From assembly GCA_031216915.1 (NCBI GenBank), contig CM062289.1:65355741-65419740 (forward strand): a stretch of 64,000 nt of DNA, given 5' to 3'. Positions within the stretch are counted from its first letter, which is position 1; each line of letters starts with the position of its first letter. A program made the position numbers and the translations under genes. This DNA is from Pictodentalium vernedei. Lineage: Eukaryota > Mollusca > Scaphopoda > Dentaliida > Dentaliidae. Below, one piece after another: positions 1 to 13,037 of this stretch. Below the pieces are notes generated by a model. The model was not told the DNA's origin, did not search any database, and was given only the letters and a program-made list of their open reading frames with translations.

Positions 1-32
1 TCATTGTAACCTGTTAGGTTGACTCCATATAA

Positions 33-855
33 CCTAGGGGAGTTTGATCGTCCCCTACTAGGCGGGTCCTCGGGTGGCGGATAGAGGACGGCCTGCTCAA
101 TTGGGTAGGTTTGCTAATTTTTGATTGGCAGGTTTGCTCAATTGAGCTGGTTCGCTGCGAAATACACGAATACGCAGCCCCGGACCAAAATGATCAACCC
201 TGCTAATACCATCTGGCAGGCACCTTGTTCTCCCGTGAGGTGCATTCCGAAGGCCCCGGAAGAAGGAATCCTGGCAGTTGAGGACTCGTGGCCCCAGTTA
301 GTGCAGTCTCCTAAGATGGAGATCAGGTCGTAAACCCTGTTTGGCCCTGGTCTCCATTTTTTCAGATAATGTCCAACACACTGCTTTGGCCCCAAATTCG
401 GGAGTAGACGGATGGTCGGATGGCCCGTTCTGACCAATCGGGAGCCCCCAACCCCCAAAATATCGGATGTCACTTCGGGGGGCATTGGGTGGTCATTCAA
501 TCAGTCATTTCTTTTAGTTTTATTTCATCATTACTACCCAGACTGACTTTTAATTATTTTGATACCTTTTTAACATCTTCCGTTTTGTTGTACTGTCTGC
601 GTCGGTTGTCAGAAGTAGTTTTTGTTGAACTGGTTTTTACTGAAATGATTGGTTGGATGGCCGCCACGACCTGGCACTTCCCATTAACTTTCAACGGGTC
701 AATCCCTCAGCGGTATGCATTAGCATCAACGCTGGGGGAGTATGTTTTCCATGTACCCTTGGTGCTGTTTGCTGGATATCCGCAACATAACCCCCAAAGT
801 TGGGCTCAGAGTAATGGTGGGAGTCATGGAACGATGAATCATAAATAAAATAAAC
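33..855 (+). promoter_or_regulatory. 5' region of LINE N1
   Basis: About 0.8 kb of GC-richer, non-coding sequence before ORF1, shared by N2, N3 and N4 (their 5' regions start at 23951 on the minus strand, at 7121 and at 14619). LINE 5' regions normally carry the internal promoter. Open frames at 121-333, 138-500 and 420-848 fall inside it, are not kept in the other copies and are not treated as genes. Confidence 0.6.
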
Positions 856-2295
856 ATGGAAAGTACAAAATACAAAAAGCAGAAACGTGGTAGAGACTTA
901 ACTTCGGACTCTGATTCTGATCATGACATTTCACAATCACAAAGTTGGCCAAAATTCATTATTATTTATGCGGCTGATGAGAATCAAAAGGCATCCAACA
1001 TTAATCCTTTTTTGTTGGAAAAAGCCATTAAAGGAATAGCTGGCACAGTTAAGACAGTTAAAAAACTAAGATCTGGGGCATTATTAGTTGAATGTCCCAA
1101 AGAACAACAGACGATTAATTTGCTGAACACTGATAAACTGGCGGACATCAATGTAAATACCTTCCCACATAGAACCCTTAACAGCAGCAGAGGTGTAATT
1201 CGTACAAGAGAATTATTTGACATCGACGTACTAGAAATCAAAAAGGAACTTCAACCACAAGGTGTCAGCGATGTCAAACGTATTGAAATTAAAAGAGATG
1301 GTACAATAGTTAAGACTAATACGTATATTCTGACTTTTGATTCTCCTCGGCCGCCTAAATCAATTAAAGTTGGTTATAAGAACATCGGAGTGGATTTGTA
1401 TATTCCAAATCCTCTTCGATGCTTCAAATGTCAAATGTTTGGTCATGGTCAGAACAACTGTAGAGGAAAAACTATCTGCTTTAAGTGTGGTCAGGAACAT
1501 CAAGACCCCTGCACAAATACTATTAAATGTTGCAATTGCCAGGGCAGCCATGTAGCTGCGTCAAAGGACTGCCCTGTTTGGCAAAAAGAAAAACAAATCC
1601 AAAAAATAAAATGTGAAAAACAAGTATGTTTCAAAGAGGCCAGAGAGATGGTAATGTCGATGCCTGGCATGAATATGTCATCGCCATCATATGCAGTAAA
1701 AGTATCACAGAAAGTACCATCAGTGGCAGTAGGTTGCCAAACCCAGTATATTTGGATTAGAGGCACATTACCATCTCTAGTACAAGCTTTTACAATAGAA
1801 CAGTCAGACGAAACTGAACCAAAATCCACCCAAACACCATCAACTGCTCGGACAACAATAGAAAATAAATTAATACCAAATCCACAGAAAGAACAAGGAA
1901 AACAAAAAACAGAAAAAAAGTAAAGGAACCAAGATCAGAACCAAAAAAAAGACCAAACAAAACCGAAATCACACATTCAAAAACTTAGTCAGAATCAGAA
2001 GAAGAGTCAAGCAAAAAGCCAGAAGAATATAGAAACACAAAAACAATCAGACAGAACTCCCAAGGCTCTTCATGATCCTGTTACTCGTAATAGGTTTGAA
2101 GGCCTTGAGGACATGGAGGTTGGTGAGTGTATCGACGAAACATTTGATCACTTACGTTCGAATTCCTCACAGAATAGATCCCCGAGAAAAAATTCCTCAC
2201 AGAAAAAATCTCCGTGGAAAAATTCACCTAAGAAAACATCTGGGGCTATTTCGCCCATACGTCCACCCTCTAATTCTCCAACTAAATATGGCTAA
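856..2295 (+). pseudogene. LINE N1 ORF1, gag-like zinc-knuckle protein
   Basis: Starts at ATG 856 (MESTKYKKQKRG) and stays in one frame to TAA 2293-2295, apart from one premature TAA at 1921-1923, so about 479 codons with a single nonsense change. An acidic N-terminus is followed by a region with 'PRPPKSIKVGY', then three knuckles: CX2CX4HX4C, CX2CX3HX3C and CX2CX3HX6C at about residues 189-240. The C-terminus is basic and rich in Ser, Pro and Lys. Proteins of this type bind the LINE RNA in the ribonucleoprotein particle. The stop codon overlaps the ORF2 start. It is the best preserved ORF1 in the window. Confidence 0.85.
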
Positions 2296-3975
2296 TTCAC
2301 ACAAAACTAATATTATACAGTGGAATTGCCGAGGTTTTAGAGCGAATTTTAATGAACTTAGTCTTCTAAGCCAAGAATATAAACCTGCAGCTTTTTGCCT
2401 GCAGGAAACTCTTTTACAGAAACCCGAGGCTCAAGATCATTCAGATTTTAAGCATTATACTTCGTATAATGCCTGGGCAGATGATAATGACCTTCATATT
2501 CGTGGAACATCTGTTTTAGTTAGGAACGACATCATTCACAGTTCTGTTCCATTATAGACAAATTTACAGGCTGTGGCGGTACGCCTAACATTAAACAAAA
2601 CAGTAACACTTTGTTCGATTTATCTTTCACCAAGTAAAGCCCTACAGCTGAATGATCTTGAGTTACTGGTCCAACAGCCCCCAACTCCATACATTTTGTT
2701 GGGTGATTTTAACGCACATAGCTCTCTTTGGGGTAATTCCTGCAGTCAAGAAGATGTAAAAGGTAAAACTGTAGAAGAGTTCATTACTAAATATGACCTG
2801 TGTTTGTTTAATGATGGTTCAGACACTTATTTGCACCCCGCATCTGGTTCGTATACATCAATTGATCTTTCAATTGCATGCCCTTCTATCTTCCTTGATT
2901 TTTCTTGGAAGGTAGAAGATGACTTGTGCGGGAGTGACCACTTTCCAATTGTTTTGGAGAGTGTAGTTCCGGCGGATGATGAGAGGGTACGTCAGAGGAA
3001 CTTGAAAAAGGCTGACTGGGAGACTTTCTCGTCTCACTGTTCCGAACGACTAACACGGGAGAAATTTGGCGAAAGTGCTGACCAAATAGAACATTCCACC
3101 ACAGAGTTGCTTGACATTGCAAGCAAGGTCATTCCTAAAACTTCGGCAAATCCTAAACGTTTCACCAAACCATGGTTTGATGCTGATTGCAAACAGGCTA
3201 TTAAAGATCGCAAAAAGACTGAACGGGAATTTAATAAGTCACCAACCACACGTAACTTGGACAAACTTCGTATAAGTCGGGCAAAAACAAGACGACTGAT
3301 TAAACAAAAAAAGAAAAGTTCTTGGAAAGCATATGTGTCTAAACTTAATCAAAACACCCCCATCAATAAAATTTGGAAAATGATAAGGAAAATTAATGGA
3401 AAAGACACAAAATCAACGGTTCAACATCTGAAAGATAACACACTAACCACATCAAAAAAAGAAATTTCAAACAAATTGGCCTCCACATTTTCGAAACATT
3501 CGTCTTCTGAAAGGAAGTGAAATTCTTAGGTTTGTTGTTTGACAACAAACTGAATTTCACTTCCCACATAAAACAACTAAAAGTTAAATGTAAGAAAGCT
3601 CTGAACCTGCTGAAAGTTGTTGGTAGCGCCGAATCGTAAAACACATATTCCTCCTTGGCATCTTAAAAAACCTACAGTTATTTTGGACCTTGCTTCTACC
3701 AAAAAATCTGATACCAATTCCTTGCAGTTCAAACAAAAATATGCCGAAATAAAGTCCAAGTATAGTACATATACAAGGATCTATACGGATGGATCTAAGG
3801 ATGGTGACACAGTATCATCAGCTGCTGTTACTGTTCTAAGTTAAAGCTTTACAACTCGTCCTTGAACATATCGAGAATGCTCAGGAAAAGAAGTAGATTA
3901 TTTTTTCCGACTCTCTTTCCTCTTTACTTGCTTTACTCAACCCCAGGTTGAAGAACCCTCTAGTTTTGAAACTTC
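2288..3975 (+). pseudogene. LINE N1 ORF2 remnant: endonuclease plus RT/RNase H fragments
   Basis: Start ATG 2288 overlaps the ORF1 stop. The endonuclease domain shows the expected motifs: IIQWNCRGF, CLQETLL, LLGDFNAHSSLWG and GSDHFPIVLE. A TAG at 2555-2557 replaces the Gln codon found in N3. After 3511 the sequence jumps to the RT thumb, after 3632 to the linker before RNase H, and at 3770-3835 the RNase H motif RIYTDGSKDG is readable. The RT catalytic core is missing, so the copy is dead. Confidence 0.85.
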
Positions 3976-6900
3976 ACTGAAAGGGATATTAAAATCAGTG
4001 AGAGGCTTTGTTACAGCCTGTTTTGCTACACTGTCTTCTCTGGTGTTACCAGCGATACCTACATGTCCGTGTAACCAGCAAAACACGATATCATATTGGT
4101 CAGACATGTGAGTTGTTAACTTCTCACGAATTTCCAAAATGAGAGGGTTCTTCAACTTGGGGTTGAGTAAAGCAAGTAAAGAGGAAAGAGTGTCGGAAAA
4201 AATAATCGACTTCTTTTCCTGTAAATTCGCGATGTGTGCAAGTGCGAGTTGTATAGCTTTTACTTCAGATGTGAAAACAGAACTCTGATTCGGTATTCTG
4301 ATTGAGGTGATATGATCACCAGTAACAGCAGCTGATGATACTTTGTCACCATCTTTAGATCCATCTGTATAGATCCGTGTATATGCACTATACTTTGACT
4401 TAATTTCAGTATATTTCTGCTTAAACTGCAGAGAGTTTGTTTCAGACTTTTTGGTAGAAGAACGGTCCAAAATAACCGTTGGTGTTTTAAGATGCCATGG
4501 AGGAGTCTGTGATATACGGTTTTCTTCAATGGCATCTGGTTCAGTTTTGGCGGACTCCATATGGGGTTTAATTCTTATTCCCAATGAAGGGATATGTTTC
4601 TGGTGACGGTCAAAAAATTCGTTATTTTGAGGTTCTGCAACACAGGTATAAGCAGGATTTGATGGATTAGAAAGAAGTTTAGAGGCATATTGAAGGGAGA
4701 GTTTAATTCTGCGCTTCTCAAGAGAAGGCTCCTCCGCTTCAACAAGCATTGATTCTATTGGTGAAGTTCGAAAGGCCCCCAGACTAATTCTAATACCACT
4801 ATTGTGAATAGCATCAAGTGGTTTTAGGTATGACTTCCTCGCAGAACCGTAAACTATAGAATCGTAATCTAATTTAGATCGAACAAGTGATCTATACAGA
4901 TAGAGCAAAGTTTTTTGGTCAGCACCCCAATCAGTGCTACCAACGACCTTCAGTAGGTTCAGTGCTCTCTTACATTTAACTTTTAGTTGTTTTATGTGGG
5001 AAGTGAAATTCAGTTTGCTGTCAAACAACAAACCTAAGAATTTCACTTCCTTTACAACTTTAAGGGTATTTCCATCCATTTTCAACTCTGGATCAAGATG
5101 ATGCTTCCGGAGCTTACAGAAATGAACACAATTAGTTTTGGTCTTTGAAAACTTAAAACCGTTTTCTGTAGCCCATTTCTGGATTCTGTTTAAACACAGC
5201 TGAAGTTTGCGCTCTATGGCATTCATTTTTTTGCTGCTCTAGCAGATTAAAAAATCATCAACAAACAATGAGGAATCTACCATATTCTCAATTGCATCGA
5301 TGATACTATTAACTTTTATAGAAAACAGGGTAACGGACAAAATACTACCTTGAGGAACCCCCAATTCCTGCCCGTGAGGATCTGATAACGTTGACACTAC
5401 ACGAACCTGAAATTGGTGGTCCTTTAAAAAGTTTTCAATAAAAAGGGGCATACGCCCTCTCGACCCCATGTTAAAAAGATCTTTTAAAATCCCATACGTC
5501 CACGTTGTATCATATGCCTTCTCCAGATCAAAGAAGATGGTGACCACATGCTCTTTTCTGGCAAAGGCATTTCTAATAAACGTTTCCAGTCCGACCAAAT
5601 GATCCACAGTACTTCTCTGGCCTCTGAAACCACACTGAACATCCGCAAGCAGATTGTTCGATTCCAGAAACCAGACAAGTCGGTCATTGATCATCCTCTC
5701 CATGGTTTTGCACAGACAACTGGTTAAGGCAATAGGCCTGTAATTGTTTGTGTTGCTGTGATCTTTATCAGGCTTAGGAATAGGAATTATTGTTGCTTTA
5801 CGCCAGAATGGTGGAAAGTGGCCAGTCACCCAAATGCCATTAAAAATTGATAATAAAACTTCTAGTGATGTTTGTGGCAGAAGCTTTAAAAGTTTGTAAT
5901 GTATGTCATCGGGACCAATGGCAGTATCCTTTGCTCTATGCAAAGAATTACGTAACTCTTCCATAGAGAAAGGTTCATTGTAATCCTCAAGATTGTTGGA
6001 GGTGAATTTGATCTTTTGTTTTTCTTGCTGTTTTTTAATTTTGATAAATTCTGGATTACAATTTTCAGACGACGAATGTTTCGAAAATGTGGAAGCCAAT
6101 TTGTTTGAAATTTCTTTTTTAGATGTAAGTAATGAGTTGTTATTTTCCAGGTGTTGTACAGTTTATTTTGTTTCTTTTCCTTTAGTTTTTCTTATCATTT
6201 TCCAAATTTTATTGATAGGGGTGTTTTGGTTAAGTTTGGAAACATAAGTTTCCCAAGAAGTTTTATTTTTTTTTATAAGTCGTCTTGTTTTTGCCCGATT
6301 GATACATGTACGAAGTTTATCTAAATTGTGTGTGGTTGGTGACTTGTTAAATTCCCGTTCCGTTTTCTTGTGCACCTTTATAGCCTGTTTACACTCATTA
6401 TCAAACCATGGTTTAGTGAAACATTTCGGATTTGCCGAGGTCTTAGAGATGACTGTGTTTGCAATGTCAAGTATCTATAAGGTGTTCTGTTTGATCAACA
6501 CTATCCTGAAATTTCTCCCGTCTGAGGCGTTCAGAACAAAGAGATGAGAAAGTGTCCCAATCAGCTTTTTTAAAGTTCCACTGGGGCACCCTCTCATCGT
6601 TCGCCGGAACTACACTCTCCAACACAATTGGAAAGTGGTCACTCCCGCACAAGTCATCTTCTACCTTCCAAGAAAAATCGAGCAAGATAGAAGGGCAAGC
6701 AATTGTAAGATCAATTGATGTATACGAAACAGATGTGGGGTGTAGGTAAGTGTCTGAACCATCATTAAACAAACACAAGTCGTATTTTAAAATGAATTCT
6801 TCCACAGTTTTACCCTTTACGTTTACCTGACTGCAGGAATTACCCCAAATGGGACTATGTGCGTTAAAATCACCCAACAAAATGTATGGAGTTGGGAGTT

Positions 6901-7110
6901 GATGGACCAGCATCTCAAGATCATTCAGTTGTCGGGTTTCATTTGGTGAAACATAAATCGAACAAAGTGTAATTGTTTTGTCTAATGTTAGGCATACAGC
7001 CACAGTCTGTAAATTTGTATTCAAAGGTACAGATCTATGAATGATATCGTCTCTAACTAAAACAGATGTTCCACGGATGTGAAGGTCATTATCATCTGCC
7101 CAGGCATTAT
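3937..7110 (-). pseudogene. LINE N2 ORF2: endonuclease, reverse transcriptase, RNase H
   Basis: Reading right to left: endonuclease (7110-6470; LLGDFNAHSPIWG, GSDHFPIVLE), a small deletion and frame change near 6470, then one frame to 3937. RT motifs are FFDLEKAYDTTW, GVPQGSILSVTLF and FVDDFLIC; the RNase H motif is RIYTDGSKDGDKV. In-frame stops lie near 6163 and at 5239-5241 (TAG just after the FVDD box, where N3 has Tyr). The RNase H C-terminus runs into the inverted junction with N1, so its last ~13 residues are foreign. The protein would nick target DNA and reverse transcribe the LINE RNA, but this copy cannot. Confidence 0.85.
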
Positions 7111-7120
7111 ACGAAGTATA
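3965..7120 (-). mobile_element. LINE copy N2, 3' segment (endonuclease to RNase H)
   Basis: Largest part of an old minus-strand LINE whose other parts lie at 13296-14618 and 23391-23951. It breaks off at 7120 with the 13-bp sequence tatacgaagtata, which recurs at 13296-13308 on the far side of N3, showing that N3 inserted here. The 3' end of ORF2, the 3' UTR and the tail are missing at the junction with N1 near 3965-3975. Confidence 0.88.
7108..7120. repeat. Target-site duplication of N3, left copy
   Basis: tatacgaagtata, identical to 13296-13308. The two copies flank N3 exactly and lie within the endonuclease coding sequence of N2. Confidence 0.9.
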
Positions 7121-7940
7121 CCTAGGGGGGTTTGACCATCCCCTACTAGGCGGGTCCTCAGGTGGCGGATAGAGGACGGCCTGCTCAATTGGGCAGGTTT
7201 GCTAATTTCTAATTGGCAGGTTTGCTCAATTGAGCTGGTTCGCTGCGAAATACACAAATACGCAGCCCCGGACCAAAATGATCAATCCTGCTAATACCAT
7301 CTGGCAGGCACCTTGTTCTCCCGTGAGATGCGTTCCGAAGGCCCCCGAAGAAGGAATCCTGGCAGTTGAGGACTCGGGCCCCGGTTAGGGCAGTCTCCAA
7401 GGATGGGGATCAGGTCGTAAACAATGTTTGGCCCTGGTCTCCATTTTTTCAGATAATGTCCAACACACTGCTTTGGCCCCAATTTCGGGAGTAGACGGAT
7501 GGTCGGATGGCCCGTTCTGACTACTCGGGAGCCCCCAACCCCAAAAATGTCGGGTGTCACGTCGGGGGGCATTGGGTGGTCATTCAGTCAGTCATTTCTT
7601 TTAGTTCATTTTCAATGTTGCTACCCTATCCTATACTGACTTTTAATGATTTTAATATTTTTAAACATCTTGCGTTTTGTTTCACTCTCCATGTCTATTG
7701 TCAGTAGTTGCATTTGTTACACTTTTTTTAGGGAAATGGTTGGTTGAATGACCGCCACGACCTGGCACGTCCCACCAACTCTACGGGTCAATCGGGGTAG
7801 CGGCTATGCAACTGCATCAACGCTGGTCGAGTATACTGTCGTATGTACTCTTGGTGTCAATCGCTGGTTATCCGCTATATTAACCCGGGCTCGGAGTAAG
7901 GGTGGGAGGCATACGCAGAAGAATTTTTCATCTAAACACT
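7121..7940 (+). promoter_or_regulatory. 5' region of LINE N3
   Basis: 820 bp, aligned by eye to 33-855 and 14619-15450. Non-coding; presumed internal promoter of the LINE. The open frames at 7507-7707 and 7748-8086 within or across it are not preserved in the other copies. Confidence 0.6.
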
Positions 7941-9357
7941 ATGGCTACAACACACAAAAAAACAAAAACGGGGTTACGAATTTGGAACGCCTTCCGATAC
8001 TGATTCAGACAACGAAATTTTACCGCAAGATCACAGTTGGCCAAAATCTTTACCGATATGTTCAGCTCATGAAGGGAAGCCAGTGACAAGCTTAAATCCC
8101 TTTGCATTAGAGAAATCTATCAAAGGCATAGCAGGAGATGTTAAAAATGTTAGAAAACTCAGATCAGGTGTTTTGTTAGTAGAATGCCAACGGGAAAATC
8201 AGGCAAAAAATTTATTAAAAACTTCAAAGCTGGTGGATATAGAGGTGAATGTGTTTCCTCACAAAGCACTTAACAACAGTAAGGGAGTTGTACGGACAAG
8301 AGAACTAGCTGGAATAGAAGAATCGGAAATAGTTAATGAATTAAGATCACAGTGTGTTACTGGTGAAAAGAGAATAGAAATCAAGAAAGACGGTACTGCA
8401 GTACCAACAAATACATATATATTCACTTTTGATAGTTCACAGCCACCAAAATCTATCAAAGTCGGGTATATGAATATCAAAGTGGAATTATATATTCCAA
8501 ACCCACTTAGATGTTTTAAATGTCAAAAGTATGGTCATGGTCAAAATAATTGCAGAGGTCAGACTATATGTTTTAGGTGCGGTCAACATCATCAAGATTA
8601 GGAACCATGTACCAATGCTGTTAAATGTTACAACTGCCTGGGTAATCATATAACATCTTCGAAGGATTGCCCTGTCTGGAAAAGAGAGAAGCTCATACAA
8701 AAATTAAAATGTAAAAAACAGATAAGTTTTACAGAGGCCAGAACACTTGTTACAGCCATGCCTGGTGTGAATACATCAACACCATCGTATGCTACCATTA
8801 CTAAACACAAGGTACCCACAACATCAGTCGCCTGTCAGACACAATATACATGGCTCAAAGGAACAATCCCGACTTTAGTTAAAGCTTTTACTATAGATAA
8901 ACCAGTAATACAACAGTCCAACAAAACAAATACAGATACCCAAACAACTGAAAAACTACCACAACCCAATCAAAATCAAGAACAATCAACTCATTTATCT
9001 CAATCAGAACATAAAAAAGATCAAAAATCTAAAGCACAAAACAATAAGACAAATACAACCAAAGATACACAGCATAGACAAAAAATGAGTCAGAGTCAGA
9101 AAAACGAGAAGAAAAAAGAAAGACAAAAACTAGAATCTGACAGAATAACCAAGCACCTTCAAAATGTTGTTACAGCCAACATGTTTGATGGTATTGAAGA
9201 CATGTCCGTCGATGAGTGCATCGACGACACGTTTTCCACCAAATCACGCCCAAACTCTTCACAGGGCAGATCTCCTCGTAAAACGTCACCAAAGAGAACT
9301 ACGGGGGCAAAATCTCGCATACGCCCACCATCAAAATCGCCACCAAAACATGTGTAA
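7941..9357 (+). pseudogene. LINE N3 ORF1, gag-like zinc-knuckle protein
   Basis: Predicted start is ATG 7941. There is one frameshift near 7968 in an A-rich run, then one frame to the stop at 9355-9357, interrupted by TAG at 8599-8601 inside the zinc-knuckle region. The first knuckle CFKCQKYGHGQNNC (about 8515-8556) and the following CFRCGQHHQ are intact. The C-terminus is Lys/Gln/Ser/Pro-rich, as in N1. The stop overlaps the ORF2 ATG by the 8-bp string atgtgtaa. Confidence 0.85.
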
Positions 9358-12300
9358 TACACCTAAACACAATATAATACAGTGGAATTGTCGAGGTTTT
9401 AGAGCCAATTTTAATGAACTAGGCCTTTTAAGTCAAAAATATAAACCTGCTGCTTTTTGCCTGCAGGAAACTCTTTTAAAGAAACCCGAGGCTCAGGATC
9501 GTTCAGCTTTTAAGCATTATACATCGTATATTGCCTGGGCAGATGATAATGATCTTCATATTCGTGGAACGACTGTCTTAGTTAGGAACGACATCATTCA
9601 CAGTTCTGTACCATTACAGACAAATTTACAGGCTGTGGCGGTACGCCTAACTTTGGACAAAACAATTACACTTTGTTCTGTTTACGTTTCGCCAAGTGAA
9701 GCCTTACAACTGAATGACCTTGAGCTGCTGGTCCGACAACTCCCAACTCCATACATTTTGTTGGGTGATTTTAATGCACATAGCCCCCTTTGGGGTAATT
9801 CCTGCAGTCAAGAAGACGTAAAAGGTAAAACTTTAGAAGAGTTCATTACAAAATATGACTTGTGCTTGTTCAATGATGGGTCAGATACTTACCTGCACCC
9901 CGCATCTGGTTCTTACACTTCAATTGATTTAACAATTGCATGCCCTTCTGTCTTCCTTGATTTTTCTTGGAAGGCAGAAGATGACTTGTGCGGGAGTGAC
10001 CACTTTCCGATTGTGTTGGAGAGTGTAGTTCCGGCGGATGATGAGAGGGTGCCCCAGTGGAACTTTAAAAAGGCTGACTGGGACACTTTCTCATCGCTTT
10101 GTTCTGAACGCCTCACACGGGAGAAATTTCAGGACAGTACTGACCAGGTTGAACACTTCACGACAGAGTTGATTGACATTGCAAGCCAAGTCATTCCTAA
10201 AACCTCGGCTAATCCAAAACGTTTCACTAAACCATGGTTTGATACTGAGTGCAAACAGGCTATAAAAGATCGCAAGAAATTTGAGAGGGAATTTAATAAG
10301 TCACCAACCACACAAAATTTGGATAGATTACGTATAAATTGGGCAAAAACAAGACGACTTTTAAAACAAAAAAAGAAAAGTTCATGGGAAACTTACGTTT
10401 CGAAACTAAATCAAAACACCCCCATCACTAAAATTTGGAAAATGATTAAAAAAATTAAAGGAAAAGAAACAAAATCAGCTGTACAACACCTACAAGATAA
10501 CACAACACACTCATAACATCAAAACAAGAAATTTCAAACAAGTTGGCCTCTACATTTTCTAAACATTCGTCGTCTGAAAATAGCAACCCAGAATTCCTCA
10601 AACTTAAAAAACAAGAAAAACAAAAGATTAAATTTACATCCAATAACTTAGAGTATTACAACGAACCTTTCCCTATGGAAGGGTTAAATAACTCTTTGCA
10701 TAGAGCAAAGGATTCTGCCATTGGACCTGATAAAATACATTATCAACTTTTAAAACATCTGCCTCAAACTTCACTTGCCCTTTTATTATCTATTTTTAAT
10801 GACATTTGGGTGACTGGCCAGTTTCCACCTTCCTGGCGAAAAGCTACTATAATTCCTATTCCCTAGCCCAATAAAGATCACAGCAACCCCAGTAATTATA
10901 CGCCTATTGCCTTAACAAGTTGTCTGTGCAGAACCATGGAGAGGATGATCAATGATCGACTTGTCTGATTTCTGGAATCGAACAATCTGCTTGCAGATGT
11001 TCTGTGTGGTTTCAGAAACCAAAGAAGTACTGTGGATCATTTGGTTAGATTAGAAACGTTTATAAGAAATATCTTTGCCAGAAAAGAACATGTGATCGCC
11101 ATCTTCTTTGGCTTGGAAAAGGCATATGACACAACGTGGATGTATGGGATTTTGAAAGATCTTTTTAACATGGGGTTGAGGGGGCGTGTGCCTCTTTTTA
11201 TCAAAAACTTTTTGAGGGACCGCCAATTTCAGGTTCGTGTTGGGTCAACGTTATTTGATCCTCACGGGCAGGAGTTGGGGGTTCCTCAAGGAAGTATTTT
11301 ATCTGTTACCCTTTTTTTCAGTGAAAATCAATAGTATTATTGATGCAATTGAGAATATGGTTGACTCGTCATTGTATGTAGATGACTTTTTAATCTGCTA
11401 TAGCAGCAACAAAATGAATGCTATAGAGCGCAAACTTCAGCTGTGTTTGAATAGAATCCAGAAATGGGCTACAGAAAACGGCTTCAAATTCTCTACAACG
11501 AAAACTAATTGTGTTCATTTCTGTAAGCTCTGGAAGCACCACCCTGATCCCGAATTGAAAATAGACGGGAGTCGTATTAATGTTGTTAAAGAAGTGAAAT
11601 TCTTGGGTTTGTTGTTTGACAACAAACTGATCTTCACTTCTCACATAAAACAACTAAAAGTTAAATGCAAAAGGGCACTGAACCTCTTGAAGGTAGTTGG
11701 TAGCACTGATTGGGGTGCTGACCAAAAAACATTACTCCGTCTGTATAGATCACTTGTCAGATCAAAATTAGATTACGGCTGTGTGGTTTACAGTTCTGCA
11801 AGAAAGTCATATCTCAAACCTCTTGATGCCAATCATAATAGTGGCATAAGAATCAGCCTTGGTGCTTTTAGAACATCACCGGTAGATTCGACGCTTCTTG
11901 AGGCAGAGGAGCCTTCTCTTGAGAAGCGTAGAATTAAACTTTCACTCCAATATGTTTCAAAACTTCTTTCTAATCCGTCTAACCCTGCATATAATTGTGT
12001 CTCAGAACCTCAAAATACTGAATTTTTTAACCGTCATCAGAAACATATCCCTCCATTGGGAATTAGAATTAAACCTCATTTGGAGTCTGCCAAAATTGAA
12101 CCAGTTACAATAAAATAGAACCGTGAACCACAAACTCCTCCTTGGCATTTTGAAAAAGCAAACAGTTATTTTGGACCTAGCATCTACTAAAAAGTCTGAA
12201 ACAAATTCTCTGCAGTTTAAGCAGAAATATGCTGAAATTAAGTCAAAGTATAGTACATATACCAGGATCTATACAGACGGATCAAAAGATGGTGAAAAAG

Positions 12301-13037
12301 TAGCATCAGCTGTTGTCACTGATGATCATGTCACTTCAATCAGAATACCGAATCAAAGTTCTATCTTCACAGCTGAAGTTAAAGTTTTACAACTCGCACT
12401 CGAGCATATCGAAAATGTACAGGAAAAGAAGTCGATTATTTTTTCCGACTCTCTTTCTTCTTTACTTGCTTTACTCAACCCCAAGTTGAAGAACCCTCTC
12501 ATTTTGGAACTTCGTGAGAAGTTGACAACTCTCATGTCTGACCGATATGAGATCGTGTTTTGCTGGGTACCCGGACATATAGGTATCGCTGGTAACACCA
12601 AAGCAGACAGTGCAGCAAAACAGGCTTTAACTAAGCCTCTCACTGATTTTAAGATCCCTTTCAGTGATTTTAAGCCTCATATTACTAGTTACATCAAATC
12701 TATGTGGCAGGCGGAATGGGATGGAGCGACAAATAACAAGCTTCATCACTTCCGACCAACTATTTCAGATCACAACCCGTCTAGTAACCTTTGTAGAAAG
12801 GATCTTGCAATTTTGACGCGATGTCATATTGGTCATACACGACTTACACATTCCTTTTTGTTGGAGGGTAATTTGCGACCAGAATGTGTTTCCTGCCAGC
12901 AGGTGTTGTCAGTGGAACACATTCTTTTGAATTGTACTGATTTTAATCATGTTAGAGGGCAGTATTTTACAGTCAAATCTTTGAGAGATTTATTTTATCT
13001 TACGAGCCCGCTAAAAGTCATCTCATTCTTGAAGTAA
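9350..13037 (+). pseudogene. LINE N3 ORF2: endonuclease-RT-RNase H polyprotein
   Basis: About 1,230 codons from ATG 9350. The endonuclease (NIIQWNCRGF, CLQETLL, LLGDFNAHSPLWG, GSDHFPIVLE) is open to about 10505. Breaks: frameshift near 10505, TAG 10864-10866, TGA near 10966 (Trp in N4), frameshift in a T-run near 11320, TAG 12116-12118 and a frame change near 12120. RT has GLEKAYDTTW where N2 and N4 have DLEKAYDTTW, so the first catalytic Asp has become Gly, while YVDDFLIC is kept. RNase H has RIYTDGSKDG, IFSDSLSSLLAL and WVPGHIGIAGNTKADS. A Cys/His-containing tail (CVSCQQVLSVEHILLNC) near 12888-12940 is typical of this LINE group. Confidence 0.88.

Larger units (their letters stand above)
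33..3975 (+). mobile_element. LINE copy N1 (I/Nimb-like), rearranged and 3' truncated
   Basis: Non-LTR retrotransposon beginning with the same 'cctagggg' 5' end as copies N2-N4. Order: 5' region, ORF1, ORF2 endonuclease, then remnants of RT and RNase H. Three internal deletions are visible by comparison with N3 and N4: near 3511 (about 1 kb of RT lost), near 3632 (RT thumb to RNase H linker lost) and near 3838 (about 60 bp). The copy stops in RNase H near 3975, where it meets minus-strand copy N2 tail to tail. The retained RT and RNase H pieces are closest to N4. APE endonuclease plus RNase H fits the I superfamily; the Nimb assignment is a guess from the overall protein look. Confidence 0.9.

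Noticed and set aside
4260..4535. Other-frame reading frames across LINE RNase H, RT and endonuclease regions on both strands.
   Set aside because: Shadows of the real frames; they repeat between copies only because the DNA does.
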